Below are positions 55,289 through 63,791 of a stretch of 64,000 nucleotides of DNA, one piece after another (position 1 is the stretch's first letter; each line of letters starts with the position of its first letter). A program made the position numbers and the translations under genes. Source of the DNA: Granulicella sp. L60. Its GTDB lineage: Bacteria; Acidobacteriota; Terriglobia; Terriglobales; Acidobacteriaceae. The notes under the pieces are model-generated. The model was not told where the DNA came from. It saw nothing but the letters and a program-made list of their open reading frames with translations, and searched no databases. Location: assembly GCF_009765825.1 (NCBI RefSeq), contig NZ_LMUR01000022.1, forward strand, positions 755,101 through 819,100, in the 5' to 3' direction.

Positions 55289-55528
55289 TCAGGAAGCCGC
55301 AGCCTCAGAAGAAGCAACTTCCTTCAGGCGAGCCACCTGGTCCGCCTGCGGTCCCTTATCGCCTTGGATAATATCGAACTCCACCTCGTCACCTTCCTTC
55401 AGGCTCTTATACCCCTCGCGCTGAATCGAGCTGTAATGGACGAACACGTCCGCTCCACCATCCCGGCCTAGAAAGCCGTACCCTTTTGCATTGTTAAACC
55501 ACTTCACTGTGCCTTTGTATTGTGCCAC
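55289..55528 (-). CDS. Cold-shock domain protein
   Basis: A 79-residue protein with a single cold-shock OB fold: GTVKWFNNAKGYGFLGRDGG (RNP1) and ADVFVHYSSIQREGYKSL (RNP2), then DEVEFDIIQGDKGPQADQVA. It has a short alanine/serine-rich tail. It acts as an RNA chaperone. The start is GTG 55528 with GGGAG 8 nt upstream; the frame stays open to 55573, but that N-terminus is unlike the family. The gap 55529-55802 upstream probably carries the leader of this gene; I see no defined element there. Confidence 0.93.
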   Translation of the reverse strand: MAQYKGTVKWFNNAKGYGFLGRDGGADVFVHYSSIQREGYKSLKEGDEVEFDIIQGDKGPQADQVARLKEVASSEAAAS

Positions 55529-55802
55529 TGGAGCAACTCCCTTTTTCGATCTCTTACGCAGGACCTGGCCCATACAACATGCAGCAAGGAAACCCGAAGT
55601 TATCTACTGCATAACCTCTGTGACGCAAAACGCAAGGTGAGAGTTTTCTATGATCGAAGGGAGTTGTTTTTTTTCACAGTTTTGTTGCTTCTATCGCGAT
55701 TTTGTTGATGTTATGGTCGCCACCTTGCTGTGTCGCCCACCGAACAATCTTCCAGGCAACACGTGCGCAGCCATGCGCATCGTCAGCTAAGCTGAACCTC
55801 CG

Positions 55803-56435
55803 CTAGAGCCGCCCCTCGCGTCGCGCAGCGTCGTATAGCATCAATCCAATCAACGTCTTGCCATCGTGAATCTTGTTCGCCTTCACCAGTCCCAGCGCCT
55901 CCGACAGCGGCATCCGAAAGACCTCGATCTTCTCATCCGGCTCCGGCGTCGCCACACCCTCGCGTATATCCCGCGCCAGGTAGATCTGCATCCACTCCCC
56001 CAGAAATCCCGGACTCGCAAAGTACTTCGTCAGCAGCTTCCAACGCTTCGCCCGGTAGCCCGTCTCTTCAATCATCTCGCGCTTCGCCGCAGCCAGTGGA
56101 GCCTCATTCGGTTCCACCCGCCCGGCCGGAAGCTCGATCAAAAACTGACCCGTAGCATGTCGATATTGACGCTCCAAAATAACGTCGGGATCCTTCGGGT
56201 TCTTCGACTCATCCACCGCCAGCACCACGATCGATCCGTTGTGACGAATCACATCGCGCGTATTCACATGGCCCCCCGGCTCCTCCACCTTATCGGTGAA
56301 CACCGAGAAGACCTTCCCCTTATACGAAAGCTTCGACGAGATCAGCCGCGGCTTCGCGGACGACTTTTTATTCAGCGTTTGAACTTTGGATAGATTAGAC
56401 TTCGGGGCGGTTACTCTCTTTATCGGGGCAGCCAT
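55803..56435 (-). CDS. Nudix hydrolase (ADP-ribose pyrophosphatase type)
   Basis: A 210-residue protein. The Nudix box is complete and reads GRVEPNEAPLAAAKREMIEE followed by TGYRAKRW. LERQYRHATGQFLIELPAG before the box and PGFLGEWMQIYLARDI after it match the ADP-ribose/GDP-mannose pyrophosphatase (NudF-like) group. These enzymes clear nucleoside-diphosphate sugars. A lysine-rich N-terminal extension of about 40 residues (TAPKSNLSKVQTLNKKSSAK) precedes the domain and has no evident role. The gene stands alone, with no operon partner. Confidence 0.92.
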   Translation of the reverse strand: MAAPIKRVTAPKSNLSKVQTLNKKSSAKPRLISSKLSYKGKVFSVFTDKVEEPGGHVNTRDVIRHNGSIVVLAVDESKNPKDPDVILERQYRHATGQFLIELPAGRVEPNEAPLAAAKREMIEETGYRAKRWKLLTKYFASPGFLGEWMQIYLARDIREGVATPEPDEKIEVFRMPLSEALGLVKANKIHDGKTLIGLMLYDAARREGRL

Positions 56436-56602
56436 AAGGCTAAATTATCATCCTGCATCTAGACTTGTGTCATGGGCATCCAACGGTATGCACAGAAAAA
56501 TGCAATGCAGGGCTGCGTCCAGCGTCTCCACAGCCGGCACGGAAGCGTATTAGCAACAAAGAACAAGGAAATCTCTCTGTAAAGTAAGGGGTCTGGCCTG
56601 TA

Positions 56603-58264
56603 ATGAGCGTAGAGTGTTTTCCCATCACGGTGTTGCCGCACGTCTCGCAGATCTACCGCGACTACCTCGCCATGGCCGACAGCCCCGAATCAGCCCCAGT
56701 CCGCACTTGGTACGGCGCCCCACCCTTCGCAGGCGGATGGATCTCTAAAGCCAAGCCCGAGACCGTTAGCCCAACTCACGCCAACGCCCTCGCCGACCTC
56801 CTACATCAGCAAGCCGTGAACTTCAACTCCGGCGAAGCCGCCCTCGCAAACATCCAAAAGCTGCGCTCCGGGGCTCGAGCCGTCGTCACTGGCCAGCAGG
56901 TCGTTCTCTTCGGCGGTCCGCTCCTCACCATCCTCAAGGCCGCAACCGCCATCGCCCGCGCAAAAGAGGCTACCACCGCCACTGGCATAGACCACGTCCC
57001 CGTCTTCTGGATGGCCACTGAAGATCACGATCTCGAAGAGGTCGATCAGGTCTCGCTCCTCAGTAAACAAGGTGTTGAAACCCTCCGCGCCCACCTCAAA
57101 GTCGCACATGCCGTTCCCGTAGGCGGAGTCGTCCCCGGCCCCGAACTCGCATCCGTACTCGACCACGCCGCCGAACTCCTCGAATACGCCCCCATCAGCG
57201 AGTGGCTGCGCGAGTGTTACCTGCCACACAACGAGGCCCACCCCACGCTCGCCCTCGCCTTTGGCCGCCTCATAGCAAAGATCTTCGCCGACCAGGGCCT
57301 CATCGTCATGGACGCCGCCTCCCGCGACTTCCACGCCCTCGGCGCCTCCACCCTCCGCTACGCAATCGAATACGCCGCACCCCTGCAACAAGCCCTCATC
57401 GCCCGCAGCAGCGAGCTCGTAGAGGCTGGCTACCACGCCCAGGTGCTCGTAGCTCCCGGCAGCTCCATGCTCTTCCTCCTCGACGAGGCCACCGGCGAGC
57501 GCGTAGCCCTCCGCCAGCTAGCCGACGCCCAGGCTGATACCGATGCCGGACCGCAATGGAAGGCCGGAGGCCGCACCTACTCCACCCCCGACCTTCTCGC
57601 CATCCTCGAATCCACGCCCGAGCGCCTCAGCCCCAACGCCCTCCTGCGCCCCGTCTTTCAAGACACCCTCCTTCCCACCGCCGCCTACGTAGGCGGCCCC
57701 GCCGAAATTGCCTACTTCGCCCAGAGCGCCGTCCTCTATCAGGCAATCCTCGGCCGCATCACCCCCGTCCTGCCCCGCCTCACCGCCACCCTGCTCGAAC
57801 CCGCCATCGCCACCGTCATGGACAAGGACGAGATCCAGCTACCCGACGCCATGACCACGGCAGAGTCCCTCGCCCAGCGTCTCGGCGCCCGCGCCATGCC
57901 CATCGAGGCCAAGCGCAAACTCGCCGCCGTAGGCAACGCCCTCGAACAAGAGCTTTCCGCCCTCACCGACTATCTCGGCAACATGGACGCCTCGTTAGGC
58001 CGCGCAGCAACCGTCTCCGGCTCGAAGATGAACTATCAGATGAACCGCCTTCGCAGAATGGCCGCAACCTTCCAACTCCAGAAGGAAGCCAGCCTGCGCA
58101 AACACGCCGATGCGATCACGCTCAACGTCTTCCCCAACGGCCATCCGCAGGAGCGTCTCCTCGCCGGCGTCTGGTTCATGGCCCGCTACGGCGACGGCCT
58201 CATCGACCGCCTCGTCACCGTCGCAGCAAACCAGTGCCCCGGCCACGTCGTCGTGCGCCTCTAA
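56603..58264 (+). CDS. bshC: Putative cysteine ligase BshC (bacillithiol synthesis)
   Basis: A 553-residue protein, slightly longer than the usual 540. Recognised blocks are ARAVVTGQQVVLFGGPLLTI, VPVFWMATEDHDLEEVDQVS and VGGPAEIAYFAQSAVLYQAI, and the C-terminal coiled coil. BshC adds cysteine to glucosaminyl-malate in the last step of bacillithiol synthesis. The other pathway genes (bshA, bshB) are not in the window. The gene is strongly C-rich at third positions, giving long alternative frames that are not genes. Confidence 0.93.
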   Translation: MSVECFPITVLPHVSQIYRDYLAMADSPESAPVRTWYGAPPFAGGWISKAKPETVSPTHANALADLLHQQAVNFNSGEAALANIQKLRSGARAVVTGQQVVLFGGPLLTILKAATAIARAKEATTATGIDHVPVFWMATEDHDLEEVDQVSLLSKQGVETLRAHLKVAHAVPVGGVVPGPELASVLDHAAELLEYAPISEWLRECYLPHNEAHPTLALAFGRLIAKIFADQGLIVMDAASRDFHALGASTLRYAIEYAAPLQQALIARSSELVEAGYHAQVLVAPGSSMLFLLDEATGERVALRQLADAQADTDAGPQWKAGGRTYSTPDLLAILESTPERLSPNALLRPVFQDTLLPTAAYVGGPAEIAYFAQSAVLYQAILGRITPVLPRLTATLLEPAIATVMDKDEIQLPDAMTTAESLAQRLGARAMPIEAKRKLAAVGNALEQELSALTDYLGNMDASLGRAATVSGSKMNYQMNRLRRMAATFQLQKEASLRKHADAITLNVFPNGHPQERLLAGVWFMARYGDGLIDRLVTVAANQCPGHVVVRL

Positions 58265-58573
58265 CCCCAGCCTCCAATCACAGGCAGTATCGACATCTAG
58301 CCTAAGGGTGAGGATGGATTGATAGAGAAAGTGTCTCTTTGAGCGCTAGCATCGGCGGGATAGAGATTCGCAGACGTCCGGGGATCATCACAGCAGTGCT
58401 GACCGATCTAGAAAGCGTCATCCTGAGCGGAGCCTTCGCAGTTTCATCGCGACAGGCGCAGCCGAAGGACCTGCCATACGTTTGACGTCCCAATACTCTT
58501 TCCTCATCTCGCACCACATCCGACCAGTTCCGCATCGTTCTACAGGTCGACACCACCAGAGAAGATATTAAAA
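58265..58573. other. Non-coding gap with a possible dispersed-repeat fragment
   Basis: No gene is supported here. At about 58418-58480 the stretch beginning GCGTCATCCTGAGCGGAGCC and ending in CAGCCGAAGGACCTGC resembles the GTCATCCTGAGC...GAAGGACCTGC type of short intergenic repeat that I associate with acidobacterial genomes; only one copy is visible, so this is a recognition, not a demonstration. The rest shows nothing notable. Confidence 0.35.
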
Positions 58574-58612
58574 AGATGATCCTGCCAGACGGGCCGTCTG
58601 GCAGGATCATCT
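58574..58612 (-). terminator. Strong intrinsic terminator, 19-bp perfect stem
   Basis: AGATGATCCTGCCAGACGG (58574-58592) is the exact reverse complement of 58594-58612, with one central base. On the minus strand the stem is followed by TTTTAATA, so it ends transcription of the PEP-CTERM gene. The A-rich side on the plus strand makes it less fitting for bshC, which ends 310 nt away. Confidence 0.85.
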
Positions 58613-58642
58613 GATGAGACCAGAAGCCATTCCTGACTTCCT

Positions 58643-59340
58643 TTATCCAAACAATGGTGTACTTCTCTTAGCCAAAAAGACGATACCAATGAGACCAATC
58701 GCAATCAGGTAGAAAGAGGGTGGCTCCGGGACCGCACTCGTATCTCCGATCTCTGTGATCGTCAAAGTGTCACCGGCGGTGTCAGTTATCTGGCTATAAC
58801 CAATCTTAGGATCGTAATCAGCTCCGTCTTGATCAAAATATTCAAAATCGACCGATCCCGACGTCATGACGTAAGTTCCTGGAATAAAAACGGGTGATTG
58901 GATTGGACCTCCAAATACCGTAGGCCCATTTTCTAGAAAGTTGAAACTGTAGCTTGCGTCTTGCCAGCCGAAACCGAACTCGCCTGTGGGGGTGGGATTT
59001 GTGTATCGAGATTGGCGAAGTAAGGATCCATAAAATAGCCCACCTCATCCTGAGAAGGGCAATATCCACCCGAGCACAGGGATTGTGCTTGCAGGGTGGG
59101 TTGGTCTCCAATGCCCGGTCCCACAGGATTAGAGGATGTGGTTGGAATCGGAAGAGTCCAGGAGAGAGAACTGATATCGCCTCCGTAGGGAGCATAGATC
59201 GGAGCGTGATTCAAAGTCAGAGTGAAGAGATAGAGCGGGTCGGCATAGGCAGAGGATGTGAGGACAAACGCGGCAACAACAGAAGCGATTCTGAGTCCGC
59301 GTACGAGTTGGCGTATCAGGGCAACTGATTTGATCGGCAT
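58643..59340 (-). pseudogene. PEP-CTERM-sorted secreted protein gene, split by a one-base frameshift
   Basis: From the ATG at 59340 a signal peptide (GLRIASVVAAFVLTSSAYAD) and about 110 residues are read, ending in an early stop at 58933 after VSAGKTQATVSTF. In another frame the protein continues as GEFGFGWQDASYSFNFLENG and ends with a PEP-CTERM motif (VPEPPSFYLIAIGLIGIVFL, then AKR). Adding one C to the five-C run at 58988-58992 (minus-strand sense) joins the two frames exactly. PEP-CTERM proteins are cut and anchored by exosortase and released to the exopolysaccharide layer. Either the gene is inactive, or it slips at this run, or the base is a sequence error. Confidence 0.85.
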
Positions 59341-59472
59341 GCGCGGAATTCTACACGTGACGAATAGCTATCTATTGTTACAAATCAACTTCCCCGCGAG
59401 CATTGGGTTCGTCCGGCGGGATAAAGCCAATCCGCTTAGAACTATTTAGAATAAGCAAGTGAGGTAAGTTCC

Positions 59473-59781
59473 ATGGGATTGAGCGACCAGCCTTTTGAAG
59501 TCATGTGTCCAGACTGCGGCGCCATGCTGAAGATCGACCCCGTAACCCGATCGATCATCGCGCACACGTCCGCTCCAAAGAAGAAGATGTTCGAAGACTT
59601 CGGCGAAGCCGCCAAGGCCCTCCGCGACGCCGACGCCCGCCGCGACTCCATCTTCCAGCAGTCCGTAGACGCCCAGAAGAACAAGGACGATGTCATGGCA
59701 AAGAAGTTCGCCGAAGCCGTCAAAAAGGCCAAGGAGACTCCGCTCACCGACCGCCCCCTCCGCGACTTCGACCTGGACTAA
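59473..59781 (+). CDS. Hypothetical protein with N-terminal CxxC zinc-ribbon-like motif
   Basis: 102 residues, family not recognised. The N-terminus reads FEVMCPDCGAMLKIDPVTRS, a single CxxC knuckle like half of a zinc ribbon. The rest is one long charged helix (FGEAAKALRDADARRDSIFQ, NKDDVMAKKFAEAVKKAKET) that could form a coiled coil. GAGG lies 8 nt before the ATG at 59473. A dimer bringing two CxxC pairs together to bind zinc is possible. The gap 59782-60045 behind it is C/A-rich and holds nothing I can name. Confidence 0.75.
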   Translation: MGLSDQPFEVMCPDCGAMLKIDPVTRSIIAHTSAPKKKMFEDFGEAAKALRDADARRDSIFQQSVDAQKNKDDVMAKKFAEAVKKAKETPLTDRPLRDFDLD

Positions 59782-60045
59782 ACGCTGTCGAAAATAAACA
59801 TGAAAATGGTGGCGTAGTTCAAGCACCCCAAAAAGCGGCCAGCAACGAACCACGCCCACCACACAATTCACCACGAACTCACCAGCTAATTACCACGCCC
59901 GCACACCGTTTTTTGCAAAAACCCCAGCAAAAACACCCCTCCACCACAACAGGAAAAATCCGCAAAAAACCACCCTCAAATCCTCCAGCAACTGCCGCTC
60001 CACCACCCAACCGGCCTAACCCACGTATCACGGTAAACTGAAGAA

Positions 60046-61857
60046 ATGCCACCAATCCTCAATGCGCAAGGTCTAACCAAAGCCTTCGGCGCAACCCCTT
60101 TGTTTCGAGAGATTTCCTTCACCGTATCCGACGGCGACCGCATCGGCCTCATCGGCCCGAACGGCGCTGGCAAGAGCACACTCCTCAAAGTCCTCGCTGG
60201 CGACGAAGACGCTGACGCCGGCGACGTCGCCATCCGCAAGCGCGCCCGCGTCGGCTATGTGCAACAAGAATCAACCTTTGCGTCCGGACAGACCGTCCGC
60301 GCCGTCCTCGAAGCCGCCCTCGTCCGAGCCAAAGTCGCCGAAGGTGAACACGAAGGCCGCCTCCGCGAAACCTCCGGCCGAACCGGCTTTCCCGACCTCA
60401 ACGCCGAAGCCTCCAGCCTCTCCGGAGGCTGGCGCAAACGCCTCGCCATCGCCGAAGCCGTCGTCACCCATCCCGACGTTCTTCTCCTGGATGAACCCAC
60501 AAACCACCTGGATCTAGCGGGGATTGCGTGGTTAGAGGAGCTTTTGAATGAGGGTAGTTTTGCTTGCGTCCTTATTAGCCATGATCGTTATTTTCTTGAG
60601 AATGTTGCGACAGAGATAGTTGAACTGAACCGCGTCTACGCCGAAGGTCTCCTGCGCGTCAAAGGAACTTACTCCAAGTTCATCGAGGGCAAGCAGCAGT
60701 ACATGGAAGCCCAATCCAAACTGCAGGATGCATTGAAAAACCGCGTAAAGATTGAGGTTGACTGGCTTCGCAGAGGTCCCAAAGCCCGCAGCACCAAGGC
60801 CAAAGCGCGAATCGACAACGCACAGGATCTGATCGGTCAGCTCAAAGAAGTAAACTCCCGTGTGCAGACCGCAAGCGCAGGAATCGATTTTTCCGCCACC
60901 GACCGACAGACTAAACGCCTTGTGGAACTGGAGAATGTCGCCGTCGTTTTGGGCGATCGCAAGATCGTCGAAGGCCTGAACTTCCTGGTCACTTCAGGCA
61001 TGCGCGTCGGACTAGTCGGTCCGAATGGAAGCGGCAAGACAACGCTCCTTCGTCTCCTCACAGGAGAACTTGAGCCGACAGAAGGAACGATAAAGAAGGC
61101 GTCTTCCTTGAAGATTGTCTACTTCAGCCAGATGCGTGAGCTTGAAGAAGGCGTAACGCTGCGCCGCGCGCTCGCACCCGACTCTGACTCCGTCGTCTAC
61201 CAGGGCAGAGTGGTGCACGTAGCAAGTTATGCGACGAAGTTTCTATTCACCAGCGAGCAGTTGAATCAACCTGTCGAGAGGCTAAGCGGAGGAGAAAGGG
61301 CGCGTGTACTCATCGCGAAACTCATGCTCGAACCCGCGGATCTACTGCTCCTCGACGAGCCGACGAACGATCTCGACATTGCGACGCTCGAGATCCTGGA
61401 GGAGAGCCTGCTCGAGTACACAGGCGCATTGGTGCTCGTGACCCACGATCGTTACATGCTCGATCGCGTATCGACGATCGTGCTTGGACTCGACGGAAGA
61501 GGTAGTTCAGAGAGGTTTTCGGACTACTCCCAGTGGGAGCAGTGGCGGTGCGTCAAGATAGAAGAGGCCATTACGCCAGGAGCGACAGGGAAGGCTGTGG
61601 AACCTGCAGTCGCGATCAATGGAAGTTCTGGAAAGAAGAAGCTCTCTTATCTCGAAGCGCGTGAATTTGCTGGTATTGAAGCGTCAGTTGACGCAGCCGA
61701 GGAGCGCCTACAGGCGGCGAGGGAAGCGATCGATGATCCTGCTGTGGCTATCGACGCAGCGCGGCTGAGTGCGGCATTGGCGGAGATGGAGTCCGCGCAG
61801 GAAGCCGCAGACCTGCTTTATGCGCGCTGGGCCGAGCTTACGGATAAAGCTGGATAG
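60046..61857 (+). CDS. ABC-F family ATPase (Uup-like)
   Basis: A 603-residue protein with two ABC domains and no membrane segment. First domain: Walker A GLIGPNGAGKSTLLKVL, signature LSGGWRKRLAIAEA, Walker B VLLLDEPTNHLDLAG. Between them is the ABC-F linker (EVDWLRRGPKARSTKAKARI). Second domain: GLVGPNGSGKTTLLRLL, LSGGERARVLIAKL, LLLLDEPTNDLDIATLE. A C-terminal coiled coil (SVDAAEERLQAAREAIDDPA) is the Uup-type tail. ABC-F proteins act on the ribosome; Uup also affects transposon excision and DNA structures. Codon use changes abruptly near 60510, from C-ending to mixed. Confidence 0.94.
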   Translation: MPPILNAQGLTKAFGATPLFREISFTVSDGDRIGLIGPNGAGKSTLLKVLAGDEDADAGDVAIRKRARVGYVQQESTFASGQTVRAVLEAALVRAKVAEGEHEGRLRETSGRTGFPDLNAEASSLSGGWRKRLAIAEAVVTHPDVLLLDEPTNHLDLAGIAWLEELLNEGSFACVLISHDRYFLENVATEIVELNRVYAEGLLRVKGTYSKFIEGKQQYMEAQSKLQDALKNRVKIEVDWLRRGPKARSTKAKARIDNAQDLIGQLKEVNSRVQTASAGIDFSATDRQTKRLVELENVAVVLGDRKIVEGLNFLVTSGMRVGLVGPNGSGKTTLLRLLTGELEPTEGTIKKASSLKIVYFSQMRELEEGVTLRRALAPDSDSVVYQGRVVHVASYATKFLFTSEQLNQPVERLSGGERARVLIAKLMLEPADLLLLDEPTNDLDIATLEILEESLLEYTGALVLVTHDRYMLDRVSTIVLGLDGRGSSERFSDYSQWEQWRCVKIEEAITPGATGKAVEPAVAINGSSGKKKLSYLEAREFAGIEASVDAAEERLQAAREAIDDPAVAIDAARLSAALAEMESAQEAADLLYARWAELTDKAG

Positions 61858-61902
61858 ACGCGAATCGCTACGAAACTCATTTCAAGATATGCTGCTGAAA
61901 CG

Positions 61903-63201
61903 ATGAAAAATCTGATTTGTGGCCTTGCAATGGGGTTCGTAGCGGCGTCGTCTTCTCTCGCGCAGAGTCCTGCGTCAAAACAGATCGTGCTTCACGCGGC
62001 GCGGATGTTGGACGTGGCGGGTGGACGTATGGTGACACCGGGTGAGGTGCTGGTGGAAGGCGAGAGGATCGTTGCTGCTGGCGCTCATGTAGACAGGCCG
62101 GTAGGGGCCGAGGTCATTGATCTTGGAGACGTGACTCTCATGCCCGGGCTCATCGATGCGCATGTGCATCTGTTCCTGCATCCAGGTGCCGAGGATTTGC
62201 AGACCGTGCAGGAAAGCGTGCCGGAGAGAACTCTGATCGCTGCTGGCGCTGCGAAGGCCGATCTGATGGCGGGCTTTACCGCCGAACGCGATATGGGGAG
62301 TGAGGGTGCGGGATGCGCGGATGTCGCGGTGCGAAACGCCATCAACTCGGGTCTCATTGCAGGGCCGCGGATGCGCATGAGCTGTAATGCGATTGACCTG
62401 ACCGGCGGGCACGAGGATGCGATTGGATATAACCCGGCGCAGAAGGTGCTCTCGAATGCGGACTACGCTGATTCGAGTGAGCAGATTGTGAAGGTGATCC
62501 GCGAACAGCGCAAGGATGGAGCGGACTTCACAAAGATCTACGAGACGGGACGTGATTCATTCAAAGATGGAGTGTTTAAAACGCCGTACCAGTACACGGA
62601 GGAGGAACTGGCGGCTGGGGTGAAGGAGGCGGCGCGTACGGGGGGTGGGGTTGGGTCGGGACGCGGTGTGGCGGTACATGCTACGGGAGAGCCGGGGACA
62701 GGGTATGCGGTGGCGGCGGGTGTGGCTTCGGTGGATCATGCGTACCAGTTGAGCGAGGCAACGATGCGGGCGATGAAGGAGAAGCAGATCTATGCTGTGC
62801 CTACGTTTGCCATCGCCGAGTACTTTGCCGACCACGCTGCGACTCCTGCGAGGGCAGAGCGGGAGCGTGCGGAGCAGGCGTATCACGCGGCGGAGTTCAG
62901 GAAGCAGCTTGCTGCTGGAGTGCCGATGGCAGTGGGGAGCGATGTTGGTCCGTTTCCACATGGGACGCAGGCGCGAGAGCTGGAGCTGATGGTGCAGTAT
63001 GGGATGAAGCCGGTCGCGGTGCTTCAAGCCGATCTGTTGAACGGGGCGAAGCTGCTCGGTTGGGGCGGTCAGATCGGCGAGTTGAAGGCCAGCTACTACG
63101 CCGATGTAATTGCCGTGTCCGGAAACCCACTCGAAGATATCTCAGCGGTGACGAAGGTTGGTTTTGTGATGAAGGGCGGCGTGATCTATCGCCGCCCGTG
63201 A
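61903..63201 (+). CDS. Amidohydrolase family protein (Xaa-Pro dipeptidase/imidazolonepropionase-like), secreted
   Basis: A 432-residue protein with a Sec signal (LICGLAMGFVAASSSLAQSP). The metal site opens with LMPGLIDAHVHLFLHPG (HxH), then FTKIYETGRDSF with the bridging lysine region, GVAVHATGEPGTGYAVAAGV, VASVDHAYQLSE and the catalytic aspartate in AVGSDVGPFPHGTQAREL. Related secreted acidobacterial and xanthomonad enzymes act as prolidases or on cyclic amides; the substrate cannot be read here. It is convergent with the DinB gene, with four bases between them. Confidence 0.9.
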   Translation: MKNLICGLAMGFVAASSSLAQSPASKQIVLHAARMLDVAGGRMVTPGEVLVEGERIVAAGAHVDRPVGAEVIDLGDVTLMPGLIDAHVHLFLHPGAEDLQTVQESVPERTLIAAGAAKADLMAGFTAERDMGSEGAGCADVAVRNAINSGLIAGPRMRMSCNAIDLTGGHEDAIGYNPAQKVLSNADYADSSEQIVKVIREQRKDGADFTKIYETGRDSFKDGVFKTPYQYTEEELAAGVKEAARTGGGVGSGRGVAVHATGEPGTGYAVAAGVASVDHAYQLSEATMRAMKEKQIYAVPTFAIAEYFADHAATPARAERERAEQAYHAAEFRKQLAAGVPMAVGSDVGPFPHGTQARELELMVQYGMKPVAVLQADLLNGAKLLGWGGQIGELKASYYADVIAVSGNPLEDISAVTKVGFVMKGGVIYRRP

Positions 63202-63205
63202 CGGA

Positions 63206-63718
63206 CTATTTTGGTGACCACTGCTCATCGGCGGATGGGCCGTAGAGGGCGGGGACGGGGATATCGTTGAGGCGGAGGTAGACGCCGAGTTGCGCGGTGT
63301 GATGGATGAGGTGGTCGAAGCACATCTGCCGGAAGGTGAGAGAACGTGGGTTGTTCGAGATGATGTGCTCGCCGAAGCCAAACTTCCAGAGAGCGGAGAG
63401 GTGCTCGTCGCTGGAGGCAGCGATAGCGGCGCGGCATTTGGCTGAGATCTCGTCGAGTTGTTTGAGCGCGTTCTCCCTGGTGGTGAACTCCAGCGACATA
63501 TGGGGACGTTTGGATGTGGCCATGTCCATGCCGTCGTCCTCCATGATGTAGTAGCCGAACATCAGGAGGGTGGCACAGTGCATGGCGAGTTTGCCGAGGG
63601 GCATGGACTTGTCGTGACATTTCCAATCGTTCTTGTTCTCCGGAACGCGCTCGAGGGTGCGGCGGGTGTTGGAGACCTCGGTGTCGTAGTCCTGAAGAAG
63701 GATTTCAGCGATGCTCAT
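63206..63718 (-). CDS. DinB family protein
   Basis: A 170-residue four-helix-bundle protein. The three DinB metal-site histidines appear in PLGKLAMHCATLLMFG, FRQMCFDHLIHHTAQLGVYL; the last block (HLIHHxxQLxxYLR) is the most characteristic. Start at ATG 63718 because AGGAG lies 5 nt upstream; the frame is open to 63778. DinB-superfamily members include thiol-dependent metalloenzymes and damage-induced proteins. Presence of BshC in this window makes a bacillithiol-dependent transferase (BstA-like) possible, but that is inference. Confidence 0.88.
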   Translation of the reverse strand: MSIAEILLQDYDTEVSNTRRTLERVPENKNDWKCHDKSMPLGKLAMHCATLLMFGYYIMEDDGMDMATSKRPHMSLEFTTRENALKQLDEISAKCRAAIAASSDEHLSALWKFGFGEHIISNNPRSLTFRQMCFDHLIHHTAQLGVYLRLNDIPVPALYGPSADEQWSPK

Positions 63719-63791
63719 AGAAGCTCCTTTTGGTTCAAGATCAAACGATGGATCTGTTACATAAGTATGAAATGACATTTCATGAGACGGA

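Noticed and set aside
53522..55471. A very long rightward open frame (649 codons) opposite polX
   Set aside because: It is antisense to the fully recognised PolX and rich in Arg, His, Gln and Pro; it arises from C-ending codons of the real gene and shows no family motif or ribosome site.
57556..58305. Open frame inside bshC in another frame
   Set aside because: Arg/Pro/His-rich product of the GC-rich third positions of bshC; no motif.
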